Notes under the pieces: generated by a model
Databases searched by the model: none
What the model was told of the DNA's origin: nothing
What the model saw: the letters and a program-made list of their open reading frames with translations, nothing else
Shown here: in pieces, positions 15,001 to 30,000 of the stretch
Numbering within the stretch: position 1 is the first letter of the stretch
Layout of the letters: each line of letters opens with the position of its first letter
Made by a program: the position numbers and the translations under genes
Source of the DNA: Carposina sasakii
Lineage: Eukaryota > Arthropoda > Insecta > Lepidoptera > Carposinidae
Direction of reading: 5' to 3'
Assembly: GCA_014607495.2 (NCBI GenBank)
Contig: CP053148.1
Coordinates: 11,160,001-11,224,000 of the forward strand
DNA length: 64,000 nt

Positions 15001-18000
15001 AACTTTCCGTATTTGGCATGCCTCTATTTGCAATTTCCTCTCTAGCAATATGGTTTCTGTGAAATTTTAAATGGCATTAGGAATTAGGACTATCACATTT
15101 GACCGGGTAAGTAAATTAGAAAAACCATTTCAATACAAGCAATTTACTAGTAAATAACAATAATATGTAAATTTAAACAAAGGTCACGTAATAAGAGTGA
15201 AGCTGCCCCTGATTACGTTAAAGCAATTAGCAAAGCCGAAGCCGCGCGATCGCGATAATTGAGATTGATCGTTGCGCGCACGCACACACTCTCAATTATC
15301 GCGATCGTGCGGCTTCGGCTTTGCTATTGCTTTTACGTAATCAGAGGGTTGCTTGTAGACGTGAACGGATAACTGACCGTGTTTTTGGCGGATTCACGGT
15401 AGTGTATGGCGCACTATGATCGCTTGTAGACGTGAACGGATAACGGACCGCCAAAACATCCGTTGTCCGCTGAGTGTACAAACCCTCATATTGCGCCATA
15501 CATCACCGTAAATCCGTCAAAACACACTGACCGTTGTCCGCTGACGTCTACAAGCAGCCTCACACAAAAGCAAATTGACTACTAATTACCACAAGTATAC
15601 GTCGCTAAAAAGAACCTTAAAATAACAAGCTACTTACTAATAACTTCCTCCATAACGCCGTAATCTCTTACAGGTAGACTGACGCCCGGGAACAAGTCGG
15701 ACAGAATGCCGGCAAACAAGATGGCGTCCGCCGCGAGGAACTTCGGCAAGTTGCTGTCGTTGAGGGCACATAGTAGAGTCATCTCTTCGTGCTGGTCCGG
15801 ACTGGCTCGCTTCAGTGCACCGGCCATCACCTACATACATACATACATAAAATCACGCCTCTTACCGGAGGGGTAGACAGAGATCACGGATCTCCACTTG
15901 CTACGGTCCTGACACGTCATTACCTACATACATAGATAAGAAAACACTAGACCCAGCTTTGCTAGGAATATGTTTTCATCGACGTTTGACAGTGATATGG
16001 CATAAGAGGCTCCTCCCATTTATCTATTACAAAGTGGTCCTTTATCTATTACAATTTTGATGAATCTTTGAATGAGCTAATAAGAAACCTTTTAGCGTTT
16101 TTTTGTACTTAAATTCATTTAAGCGTGGTCTTTAGGTTATGGTCTGTGTCTAGGTATTATTGCGTCAATATATAATACGTTAATATATAAAGTAATTGCA
16201 TAGTGCGCCTAGCTTGGTGTATACAATGCAAGATACGTGAATTTATTATTCTTCCGAATGTATCATGAACAGGAAATTATTTGTGCAACTAGTGCATTAT
16301 TCTACAAAATGCTCTACCAACTAAATATAACTCTAAACTTTAAAAACTCTACAAATTCGAACAGGTGACTACAATGCCAATATTTAGCAACTGTCAATAC
16401 AACGAAGGATGTGGTCTGTATGTAAGAAGTACCAGCACGCTCTTCACAGCTCTCATTCCGAAATCGTAATGGTCTTGCTTCGAAAGCTGCTCGCTGGACA
16501 GTTTGTACATCTGAACCATCTTCTTAGCCAAGCCGCGGGAAGATTCGAATCCCTCCGAGTACAGGATCACCTCAGCGATGAGGGCTTTACATTTAAAACA
16601 TTACTATTAGCCAACGTAGTTAAGGTTATAAAGCTATACGCTATTTCTTTAACAATACGTTGACAAAACTGCGTAATAATAATTCATACACCCTGCCTTT
16701 TGTATTGAAATGAGATATAATTATTTATTTCTTATGCTTATAGCACACTATAATGATTATTACTCTTTTCGATATAAACTAAAATAAATGCATTCCTGCA
16801 CAAAACATGGTGAAAATCTTTTGGCCAGTTGATTGATAGAATAATTTTATCCTTAGGACTACGCAGTAGCAGGCTAAGATATACATCTAAGGGCCGATTT
16901 TCCAAATGTCAGATAGCCTGTGAGAATAATAAAGTGGATGCTGTCCTTCTCTAAAACTTGTTTCTGATAGACAGCATCAACCTTTATTCTTCTGATAGGC
17001 TATCTGACGTTTGAAAAAATCGGCGGTAAAAGTTATTATTTGTCACAAGCTTACCATAATCAGGCACCATCATAGAAATGGGTCTAAACAGAGCCTTCAA
17101 GTTATCAGGCAGTTCGGTCCGGCCAGCGTAGCCAGGGTTCATTGTGATGAAAGCTGCACAAGTGTGCACTAATTTGATTTCACGACCTTCAAACATGAAC
17201 CTGAAATAGATATTTGCACATGTAGCCTTCTATCGGCAGTTGTTTTACGTCGATTTACGATTTAACAAAACCAGATTATAAATTAACATAAATAGACGAT
17301 TATTTTTGCGATGAGTTATTTATAACTCTCAAAATTAAATTACATACATACATATAATCACGCCTGTATCCCTTACGGGGTAGGCAGAGCACCAAGGGCC
17401 GATAGAACCACATGGTGACACTTCTGACCAATTTTGAGGGTATAGTTGAGATGTACAAGTTCGGTTAGTAGTGACAGGTGGTCAGCCCATCGCCTACAAA
17501 TCACTAAGACCCTCTTTTCTCTTTACTGACTTGTACAGTATTCCCCGGAAGAGAAGCAGCTGTAGTATTATACGTTTTTGTTTTCACTCCCAGAGCAGCA
17601 TAGAATTAAATTACTCCAAACAAAATTATTCTAGATAAAAATATTTTTCATCATAAAATATTTTTCACCATACTGACACGGTGGACAATAGAATCATAAC
17701 CATTCTTGGATATCTCAAGAAACAGAGAGAAGACAGAGTACCTTCATTTCACAATAATAGCATGCCATATTTGGGTTGTGTTGTGGATGTGGATGGTGCC
17801 TATATCTAGCAGGAGACTTCTTATGACAGAAATTATATTGCATGACTTATATATTAATAGACATTTCCTAGGGTAATGTAAGACAGGTTACCTGGATTGT
17901 TTAGCCACTTTAGCATTTCTGATAGTAATAAGTTGTTGTGCGATAACAGACAGTACTTCTATGTCGATTCTGTTGAACTCGTCGAAACAACACCAAGCGC

Positions 18001-21000
18001 CTGACGTAGCCAGTCCGGAAAAGAATCTACCCATCATCTTGTAATCGAGCCCTGGAATATCAAAATAACATTACTACAAGGAACGCACTGAGTTATGTCT
18101 AAATTAGAATAGACAAATATTCCCATTCACGTGAGTATTGTTGTCGATCCTGACTGTAATTCTTAATCCCAACATAACATTAGCTATGTCAGTCCCTCTC
18201 CATTCCTAAATGGCTGAGGCAGAAAAGGACAGGTAGAACAAATTTTTTGTTAATGATTAAGTTTGGCAGTCAGAATCGACCACACTGTTTATCAACGCGG
18301 TTACTTAACAAGGTACTTGGTCAATCGACCATATTATTTGTCAATACGGTTACTTAAGAAGGTACTTGATTAAGTATCTACCTTCTGAGCAATTGAACAC
18401 AACACACTGTATAGCGAGCGACTTGGCTAGATCCTTGGTGGTCTCAGTTTTGCCCGTGCCGGCCGGGCCCGCGGGGGCCCCACCCAGGTCCAACTGTAGG
18501 GCCCCCATCAGGCAGAGGTAGCAGCGATCCGTTAGAGGCGTTATTACTAGCACACCTGGAATTTAGATACTAAGATATCCTACTATCTGTGTAATACTTA
18601 TCGTTACAAATGCGAGATGCCGCATTACAATGCTTATATCGCCTGTTTGCAATAACAACGAGATATTTTATAAACCTCTACTTTGTGAGATGTCATCTTG
18701 TTTTTATAAAGAGGCGATAATAGGTATGTCATAGTATTGGGTTGACTGATAAGTCTCAAATGAATACCATAAATGGTTATGCTTCTGAACTTATCAGGAA
18801 GTAGATCTTCTTCAGCCGATTGCAGTCCACTGCTGGACATAGGCCTACTCCAGGGCACACCACAAGGCTACTGCCATAGGGGGGTTTTGCCCATAGTCAC
18901 CACGCTGGGCAGACGGGTTGTACTAGAATATATACAGATGAAGATTCCTACCTCCCGCTCCCAAGTACTCGTGCCCGTAAATATACATAGCGCTGGACAT
19001 CCTCGCCACACAGTTATCGATGTCTTCCTCCCAATAGTATCTTATCATTTTCAGCCATTCGAAGTCAGTTCTGTAAAATTTATTCATTGCTATAGCACTT
19101 GTTATCGTAGCCGGCCGGTGACGCTAGCATGTGTATGCACAGCTTTCTTCTCTATCTTGAGATAGAGACATACGGTGGTACATTATGAATTAACTTCTGT
19201 ATAAAACAAATAGTCTACTATAGGTATATAGGTGCACACACATTCACACCCATTATTTCCAAAGAGGTTGGACAGATATCTATCTAGCAACTGGTAATGA
19301 ATACATTGAGAAAAGTTTCAGATTTATTGTAGTTGTTATAAAATGTAAGCGCTAGATCCTCGCTCATTACAAGTATATACCAGAAGCAGGGTGCACAAAG
19401 AGCACAAGCTAAAGTATATAAATAAATGAACTATACTAACGGTTTCTGCACATGTTTCTCGACCATATGACTAATAGTATCTCTAGCATGAACGTCCACT
19501 GTGATCAAAGCACACAGAACCTTCCGAAAGAGAGACGTCAAGTTCTTTCGCGTTAACGCAGCGAGGTCGTTCAAATCCGACACACATTTCTTTTCGTAAT
19601 CTAACAGGCCGGTGTCTATACGTAACGGTATATCCAGGTCTAGGACTACATGGACCCCTTTAGCCCACATTATCTGGGACACAGTTAATATAACCTGGAA
19701 TTATTCAATAATTTTAGAAGATTTGCTTCGCTGGAAGAAGTATTTACTAGAAACTGTATACAAACATCACTACAACTGTATACAGCATCATATACTCATA
19801 TCACAGTATTTTCAAAATAAAGAAAAAGGTATGTTTTCTAGATGAGAATATTAGATCACCACATAAAATGTATAAGAAATCTGAACATTACACGAATGCA
19901 GTTGTAATGATATTACCACAGGATAAAATGTATAAATTCATTCTAGTATCTACCTGATTCGGATGCAACTCTACCCATTCAACACGCGGTCGTAACATAA
20001 AGTCTTTAAGCGCATGTTTCATACTACGTTTCACAGACGCAAACATGGCCTCTTCTACTTTACCTAGCCAGTCTTCTACGTTACCTCTGGCTTTTAAACC
20101 CTAAAAGAAACACAACTTACAACAAGTTAATACGAATGCAATTAGTGGATAAATAATATGACTACCATAAGGTCAAAGTTATCTAAGTATGTAACAGTGT
20201 AACAATTTACAATACAGTGTCTTTTACAATTTATGCATTCCTAAAACCTATCTATATAATGATAGTGGCTGCCCGCGCAATCTTTATAGCCTGCATTTCT
20301 CTCTGATGCGTAAACTACTCAGTTTTATATTAAAATCCGTTTATTAGTTTTCGGAAAGACTAACAAACATCCATGTCACAAACATTTGCAAATCGTAGGT
20401 ATCATGGCTGTATCATGGTAAGAAAGTGTATTGTACGAGCATTATAATGAAGTGTCTATAAGGCATATGATTCAAAGGCAGATCGAGATACATAATAAAG
20501 GTACTTACTTTTCCCAAATTAACCCTTTCTCCTTCAGGTGACAGCATGGCAATGATGTCAGTAGTCAAGTCGTCAGGTTTAGCAGTTTTAGCCAGTTTCG
20601 CCTGCAACATGTCTCTGGTTTGGAAAGACATCTCCTTCTCCACCAAGTTGCCTTCTTCAGTGATCTCCATCTCACTGTCAGGTAGTTTTACACCGAACTC
20701 CAACTTGGATATCGCGTCGAAACATTTGCGTAAATGAGGCTGGACAGCGTGCGGGTTTCTTGTCTGAGAATTAAATGTGTTTTTATAAAACTTAATAATA
20801 ATATTAAGTTAATGATTTGAGACAGACCTTATTTGAGACATAATTTTAACAAATTTAATCCTTACTAATATTATAAATGCGAAAGTAACTCTGTCTGTCT
20901 CGCTTTTACGTCAAAGTTCAGTAGCACCGATTGAAAAGAAATTTGGTATACAGGTAATCTCTAGACTCTAGCCTGAGAAAGGATAAGCCATAGTCTACTT

Positions 21001-24000
21001 TTTATCCTGGATAATTTTGATATTTTGTTTTTTCTGTAGCCTACACGGACGAGTCGCGGGCGTCCACTAGTAATAAAATAAAACACAGTCGGTAAAGTCA
21101 AGTAATGTCACAAACTCGGTTAGGTGCTGCTAGCTGTAACCAACCAATGGTCTTCCGTTGAAGTTGAGCTGACTCAAACCGATTTACTTTTGGTATTTTT
21201 AATGGGTTAATGTAAAATCTAATTCCAGTAACTTTATTTGTTTGTGGCATAAGAAATACAAACCTGGGCCAATATTTCCAATAACTCGTCATTGGACAAA
21301 AAGAAGAACCTTGGGAACGCAACGCGCTTTGTTTCCAGATAAGCCTCCAAACATTTCATTATCTGGTCCAGCATTTCGTTGTTTTTCACGAATTCTTCAT
21401 ACAATTTCGGCTGAGTCGCTGCTGGCATTGCCAACGGCACCTGTTTGTTATAATTTTACTATGTATATGGCCATGGTATGCTGAAGTTTTATAAGAATAA
21501 CAAAATTATTGAGAATATGTGTAATATTGGATAAGGATAAGGGAGACCACACAGTGACAGAAACGGTCATTATAGAAAAGGACTAACTTAGAAAATAATT
21601 TGCATAAAAATTTTATAGAACTTCTGTCCAATGCATTACATGCAGTACATGTCATAAGAGGCGACTAAGGAACTGGCGCATTCTCTCAAGTGATAAGCTA
21701 ACAGCTTGTTACCGATCACTTACATCTGCGGTATGCTAAACTTGATGGCTGTGAGATTTCCTTTATGAAATCTGCAACTCTGGCTACCGAATTTAGCAAA
21801 CACAGCCGTGTCTATATGTATGTATGTAACTAACTTTGGCTAGTTTTCTCATGATGTCCTTCCAAGATTTGTCCACAAGAGTGAATAGACGAGTCTCGTT
21901 GGGCAACTGCCTTTGTATGTCCGGTGCCGAAAATATAACCTCCAAATAAATCCACGTTTGCTGGCAGGTGAACCATTCTTCCTGAAATTTTTTGTATTTA
22001 TAAACTGTTTAGTAGGTAACATTTATCAAGCAATCATGCGGAATACTAGCTGAAGACTTGTGATGATGAATGATATGAGCCATCGATACTATTGAGGTTA
22101 TCATTAGGATTCCTCGTACATATTACACAAACCACAAAAAAAACAAGCTTTCAATAATTATGTTGTACTTACAATAGTTTTAGCGAACAGATCTAGATTC
22201 TTGGCCCATTCTTCGACCCTGCTCTTAATAGGCCCGCAGTTTCTCGAGCTCAGTATAGTTCCGACATGGATGTTGCTTTCGTCTACCGCCGCTTGTATCT
22301 CATCTAAGCCACCCAAAACGTAAACGTCTCGAGCGTCCTTATGTAGAATTACTGGGAACTCCAGTGACGCCCAGATTTCTTCGACCTATGATATAATATA
22401 TATGTTTTTAACGCAAGTTCCCAGTCGAAGAGGTAGGTTACGTTAGGGGATAAGAACAAACGCTTACATTACGCTACGAAAAGAACTTGATATTCTTTGC
22501 AACTGAAATAAATCTAGGTGAACTGACAGACGTACAGACAGAATTTTATATATTACAAATCTAATATATAAAATTGTCGTGTCGCGGTGTTTGCTACCAA
22601 ACACCTCCGAAACGGCTTGACCGATTCTTATGAAATTTTGTGTGTATATTCGATAGGTCTGAGAATAGGTCGTTAACTATTTTTATACCCCTTCCACGCA
22701 ATATGCGACATCCACGCGAGCGAAGCTGCGGGCAAAAGCTAGTAAATCTATAGAATTAAGAGCTTACTTTCTTCAGCAGTCCCTCCAATCCCGCTTCCGA
22801 GCTAGCCTGGCCGGCCACTTCCATCAGGTCTTCAGCCTTCTGGAATGCTCCTAACTCCTCGAAAGTTTGCAAAGTCGGCACCATGTCGGGCGTGAAGCGG
22901 GTCTTTAGGATTTCCTCGATTTTCACCCAGTGACGAGACTTCAGGGCCGGGTTTCGGAGGTAACTTATTACTGGTAGCTGAGAACATGAACTAACTATAA
23001 CTATCATTCAGGCTCAATCCTGATTGCAGTATACTGGCGTGGTCTAAAGCCTTCTTTACACATTTACATATACACAATACAAGTGAATGTCGGCGAATTG
23101 TCGGCAGGTACGAAGGTGTAAATACCCGAAGGTACGAAGGTATACCCGTGGATTTTACTTCATACTTCGCAATATGTGAACACAGCTTGAAGATTAGTCT
23201 ATCAACTTGCGTCCTATACAGGCAAAACTCGGGGAGACGGGAAGCGTGGGGCCAGATTCATCACCATTTATATAAGAATTTCACTATTTGTTATTGATAA
23301 ATATAAGGTGTTTTCAAAATTAGTAAATTGTTTTTGACATGCGAGACTAAGCTAGTAAAAAAGAAACAACTTTTATTATGGCACCAACTCCAAAATTGAC
23401 AAAAAAGTACACTAATTTTTGGAACATCCCATATAATATTATAGAGCTAGTAAAGGGAAGTGTTTGTTACTTACTTTCTCCTTGATAATATCAATAGTTT
23501 CTTTACACTTAGGAACGATCTTGTTAGGCGGCAAGCCTTTATCTAGTTGGTTGAACATTTTGCCGAAGTTTATTGTAGTGTTTTGTATCTCCTCGGTATC
23601 TAGAGTATTGAAAGGCACCTCGTACCTGTAATATTTGGATAGAGTTCACTAATAGTGAAGAGTAGTTACAGAATGTGCTCCGTGCAAATAAGCCCAATAA
23701 ATAGTGCACCATCTATCATTGAATGAATAGCACTTCTTTAACATGTCAAATATGTATAAGAAACAGCAGTTCATCAAAGATGAAATGAAAAATACAGGAA
23801 ACACACTGTCTGTACTTACTACAAGCTGATAGTACAATAAATGTTGTATGTATGTATACATACATGTCATGGGATTAATTTTTATTAAACAAGTCATTAC
23901 ATTATGGTCACCACATCTTACCACATGGCGAAATTCTCATTCCATTCCTTGGAAGATTTCCAAAGCATTTGTCTTAATCGCACGTCGTTAATGGTTTCGT

Positions 24001-27000
24001 CCAACACTTCTAGCCTGGCTGGTGGGATCTGTAATAATTATTAGGCTGCTGTCACTATGTTTATAAGTATAGGTAATATCCACTAGTTAATTGTCATATT
24101 AGGAAACGGCAAAACTATCGACAGAATTAAGTCATGTTATGTTATAGTTGACGCATGTAAGTATTGCTGTTCAAATATGTGTAAGTATCGGATTCGTAAG
24201 AGAATAGTGTAAATTAACAATATAATAGAAATTGGATGCGCATGTCGTATGAGTCGACTAAGGAATTCGGCAGGCTGATTTTATAACTTGCAACCGGCCG
24301 CAATCGCTCGATAGTCGCTGTCAAAATTGACATTTGGTATTATCTTACTAGATTAAAAAGTCAGTGCACCATACTGCTTGATTACAGAATAGGGTTTCTT
24401 GGAATCGGTCGCGTAGTCGTCTTATGACGTTTAGCGACCGGCCGCAAGTTACAAAATAAGGGTGCCGATATTCTCTCTTAGATAAGCTACCAACTTGTTA
24501 CTGAGATACCAAATCCCTGGTTACTGATGATTAACATGAGTTACTGATGATTAACATGAGTTACTGATGATTAACATGAGTTACTGATGATTAACATGAG
24601 TTACTGATGATTAACATGAGTTACTGATGATTAACATGAGTTACTGATGATTAACATGAGTTACTGATGATTAACATGAGCGCTATGCTTAACGTGGCTG
24701 TGGAATCTATGCCATTACGGGAACACAGTCGTGTCTATACAGGGTGTAAAAAGATAACAATGTTTTTTTAATACCTCGTATTCTTTGTAAGGTTACGATC
24801 ATTTTCTTCTACGGAACCAACCCTGGGAAACGACATTTTTTTTTAATACTGCCATTTTATTGCAAGCAATGTATTCGTTTGATGCGCAAAGTACAAATGT
24901 ACCTACAAAACTAACATTATAACATTTTGACATGGTATCTTTGAAAAAAAAAATGTTTGTTAACCGATTTCAGATGGATTTATGTAAAAAAATGATAATA
25001 TTAAAGTAACTTTGGACCTCAATATCTTGGAAACCCGTAGTTTCCCAGGGGTGTTTCCATAGAAAAAATGATCGTGATGTTATAAAGAATACGAGGTATT
25101 AAAAGAACAAAGTTGTCTTTTTACACCCAGTATATGTTGTAAGCAGTAGGTATCTAATGTTACCTTGAATATTTTCTGCCACTCCCTAATCTGTTTGTCC
25201 CTCGCTGAGCACTCTGCAAGCTTCTCGCTGAGCTCCGCAAGAGATTCCAGAACTTTCTCGTAGTCGGATTTCTCGTCGTACAGCCATGGTTGCTGAAATA
25301 TCATATTTGATAGTTTAACAAATTAATTTACCAGTTTACAAAGGCGCTATTCGGTTTAACGCTCATATTCTTAGTGATGACTTTTCCTTGAGGGCAATCA
25401 TATGAGAAATTGAGTTGCAGAGGTGAGTAGTACCTACTTTGTTATATTAGACATATGAACTAGTTTTCAATGGTTGAATGCGGTTGAAGCAAAGGATTGA
25501 AGTGTGAGTCGAAGATTAGTTAAGAGTATTATTCTTGCCGCTGCCGGCGCTGTACAAAAACTTCATTACCGCATATGAAAATCAAAATAAGGTTTAATTT
25601 GGATCGCACGGACCTGAAGTCCCATTCCTCTTGAACGGTGGCGCTAGTATCTGTCTACACTATCTACACACAAAAAATTGTTAGTTCCTTCTGAAATCGT
25701 GCACTGGATTTTCTATGAAATGAAATTTACGCCTCTTAAACTCTGGGCTGTCAAGACTTCACTTAGTATTGTATGGTACTTACTATAACTTCCTCCCTAA
25801 GCTTGTTGGCTTCTAGCAGCAGATCCATGATGTCTTTGCCGATTTGGCTCGCGAACATTCCGGCCAGTTTGCTGCGAGTCTCAACGCGCGCGTCCACGTT
25901 CGTCCGTAACGTACCCAAGGCAACGCTTAGACCTACGAATTATACTTAGATTTGCATACATAAACCAAAAAGATTATCTATTTTTTTATTTTAACACTTT
26001 TAACTTATAATTAGTTTGTAATGATGTGAGGCTTCACTAAAATACATCAGATGCATTTACTTCATAGAGTCGACTAAGAAACTAAAAAGCATTCTCATAG
26101 GCAAAAAACTAGCCAGAGCATAGTAGTATTAAAATTATCTTCGGTATTAAGTAAAACGGAGAAAGAATGAGACCCTGTTTTGTTTCACGCTACAAGCAAG
26201 TTTTACCTGCACGTAATAACGTCACTTTTCTCTACATCTCATTACTACCCACTAACACTAATTTTTGTCTACATAGCTTATAACTGAAGCATACCTAAAT
26301 ACTCCGTCATATCCTCGGGCGAAATAGGAATATTGAATTCGCCCATCAGATCGTATAACTCTCTAAGATACTCAAGTCTCTCTTCGAGGAAGGAAACTCG
26401 CGCCTCCAAGCCATCCAGCATAAAGTTAAATTCCACCAGCTCTTTAGCCGTCTCTGGATCTCTGGTTATATCGTCATTTATATTGTCTATGCCGTTGAGA
26501 ATCTCCTCTATACAGTCATGGCCGATTCTGTGTTAGATAAAATAAATAATTTGTAACGAATCTTAATCTGTCTCCTTAGGAATATTTTACAGTGGTGGGT
26601 GATTTAGTTCACTTGACATTCTGAGATGAAGATACATAAAAATTATTAGGTATACTTGCTGTCGGGTGGGAAAAGTCTATCATATTCAGTTTCACGCGTA
26701 ATGAGTTTATGCTCACTTGCACTTGCAAGTAAACCAACTAAAGTACGGACGAGGGTTACGTAGAACTTCATAAAATGACCCTTAACTATTCATCTCTGTT
26801 ATTGGCGTATAAGTATAGATGTTTTGCCATCTCTATCGCGTTAAGATGCCAAAAGCGTGATTGCAAATTTTTTTTTAAGAGTGAGAGACGAATGGTGAGA
26901 GATTGTACAAAATTCTTTGTATTCCGCTCCGGACCTTAAATCTAGGAGTCTTTCTATAAATCTGAGCCTAATTTAAATCTCTGATAATTCTATATTGTCA

Positions 27001-30000
27001 AGTAACACACTTAAAATTACAATAGCATTCTATAAATAAGTAAATGCTTTTGTCAAATAAATGATTTAGACTTTGACTCACTCTGGTGTAGTAGACTGCA
27101 CAACCTCAAACAGCTTCCTCGGCTGCGGCCTGAACAACTCCTGGAACGGCACCAGACACAGGAACAATATACCCAACGGCTGGTAACACACCACCTCCTC
27201 TATCTGCTCCATCTGCTTCATAAACTTATCACAAAGCCTCCTAAACTCATTTATATCCCGCTCCTCCCTAATTATATTCACATCTATTTCGTGAGCTTCC
27301 CTAAAGTTGTCCATAAACGATTGCATACGTCTCAGGAAAACCCACACGTTATCGTACGCGTCTATAAACGTCTGCGGGATCATGGCTATATCTTCCAGCA
27401 TCTTTGTGTCTTGGTTCATGAGGAAGTACAGGTTAGGAGACACCCCTGCTGACCACTCCACTTGTTTACCCATTATAGTCGGTTGAACGAATATTTGTAA
27501 TGTATCGTCATTCAAATAATTGTGGAATGTCCGCACGCATTCATCCCAGTAGTTCGTGATTATTTCAATGTAGGTCATGATTACTTTTTGGCTAGGGTTC
27601 AATTCTACTTCGCCAGAGGGCAGGACGTATGCGTCTAGTTGGAACAAAGCCCACTGTAAATGCAAAATAAAAAGTTGTTCACTGGATATATTTCAGTAAT
27701 ACGCTAGTTAAGAGTAGTTAGGTATATGTACCATAGATAGAACAAAATATATTACCTTGCAAGTCTCTGTTTCTCTTGGTAAAACTTCCAAGATCTCGTC
27801 TACCGCCATACCTTCTAGAAGAGATTTCTCCGGTGTAAAACCAACATGTATACGCAACATATCCGCCATCATGCTGTTAGATCGTTTGGTCAATCTATAC
27901 AACATGTAGTTTGTCATGTAGTCCGTTAACTTTATAAAACTGTTAAATGATAAATGTAGAAGTTATTTACGTTAATGTACCTAAACGGGAATATCTAGAT
28001 GGAAATGGCTGGAGGTATCTCGATAAATATTGGTATGAAGAAACAAACATTTAATTTTTATATGAAATAAATACTATGTAGTACTTAAGCAGATAAAGGC
28101 GCCAAAGAACATCTAATACTTAATACAGATATAACTAGATAAAACGTCATTTAGATATGATGATTACAATCATAAACACTATTTATGCTTGAAATAGCTT
28201 AATTTAGGTCCGTTTATATCTACATATATTGAGCGTGTCAGACACGTGCCGTGGCAGACAAAATAATATTCTTTTATACAGTTTCTATCAACGTATTTAT
28301 ATCTATCTTTACACTGCCGAGCAGACACCAACAGACATGGGCTGTGCGCGGCCAGTATTCGCGGAAAGAATATTTTTTCTGTATGGTTCATGTCTATATG
28401 TGTCTGACACGATCAGTGTCTGTAGATATAAACGGACCTTTATACGTGTAGGTAGATGCATGTGCGAGCGTCAGTGTCACCTACCATGCCAGACGTTCGC
28501 AATATTTCCTCTTATTAGCTTTCTCGGTATACGACATTCCTCCCGTGGGTTTGCCTCTAATGATCTGGAAGGGCGGTATGTTCCTATCGTCATACACAAA
28601 GCCCTGCTGGTAAAGGGCAGTGTGACACGACTGCGTGATAATCCCCAACACTACTGACCGGTATTCTATGAGCTTCTCTCTTATATACTCCAAACGTTTC
28701 ATCTGAAATCAAATTTCAGTACATGTTTGCTGTATTATATCTAAATTAGGTAATATAATATTAACGATTTGAGAATTTTCTTGTGTGTGATCTTCTATAA
28801 ATAGGGATTGGATTTTTACACTTCTTATAGTTATGATTTATTTTCTGCCCTCTTAAAGACGAGTGTACAGATTTTAATAATGGTTTGCATAAGTACCTAC
28901 ATCAGAATTAATCTGAACAAGTTTGATCTGATTTGTTATTCCCATGGACAAGAAATAAAAGAGGAGCAGCACTAAGTATATTTTCATACAAAAATAGTGT
29001 GCCGCTGAGCGGGGGTGAAGTATGGGACGAGGGGAGCATCCTAACACTGTAGCCCTGCCCATTTACACAGAAACAACCTTGTAGTGACTAGCCAAACTAC
29101 TTGCATAAGTGTGTGGTTATAGCTACTGCATTACACACACTGGCCCTGAAGCTCCGCCCCTATCATGACGTCATGGCCTCACGATTACTACACGACTAAG
29201 TTCATAGCCCCATCTCCTCTTTTACGAGTATACCTTCTCCATGGTCTCCTTTATAACTTAAACAGACTTCCAGAACATAAGAAAAAAATCTTACCTGTAC
29301 TTCAATGAAGTAGAAAAAAGCTGTATCATTATCTCGACTCAAGTCCGCAAATGTTTTCATGTACATTTCACAGCACATCGCCTGAATACTCAACAAGGCT
29401 TTACCCAAAACTGGGGTAAGAATGAACAGAGTTTTCGCAAGTCTCGTACGTAATTTGCTGTACCTTCGGAATATTATTGACTTGCGCCAGACATAGAAAG
29501 CCTTCCAGTATCTGTACACCTTGAAGAATTTAATCTAAAAATGTATGGTAACTTTGAATAGTACATATTTCAGTAAATAGTACATACAAGTACGATATTA
29601 TTTTCTAGTCAGCAAATATAATATCTGTTTTAACATCAAAGATAAAAGATATTGCTAAGGGAAGCTTACCTGTGAGCAACCTGACGTTTCTGTAAAATAA
29701 AACTACGGGAAACAGCAAACAAAGATACTTTTATACATGACTAGCGGCCGCCCACGGCTTCGCCCGCGTGAGAGTGCATTACTCCCGTGCGAAGCCGGGG
29801 CGGGTCCCTAGTTATATATAATAAACGTTCCTTGTCAATCACTCTATCTATTTAAAAACACCGCATCAAAATCCGTTCCCTAGTTTGAAAGATCTAAGCA
29901 TACATAGAGACAGACAGCAGAAAGCGACTTTATTTTATAATCATGTGTAATTATGGACTAATAAATACATACATCAGTTAATTTAACAAATATAGTATAT

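Noticed and set aside
24521..24680. CRISPR-like direct repeats
   Set aside because: Units are contiguous with no spacers, in a eukaryotic intron.
28229..28657. 142-codon open frame on the plus strand
   Set aside because: It runs through a palindromic MITE and antisense to dynein exon 7; composition is not protein-like.
29670..29689. A 20-nt mini-exon on the minus strand flanked by TTTTACAG and GTAAGC
   Set aside because: Exons 5 and 6 of the dynein gene already join in phase 0 with a family-like sequence; adding 20 nt would break the frame.
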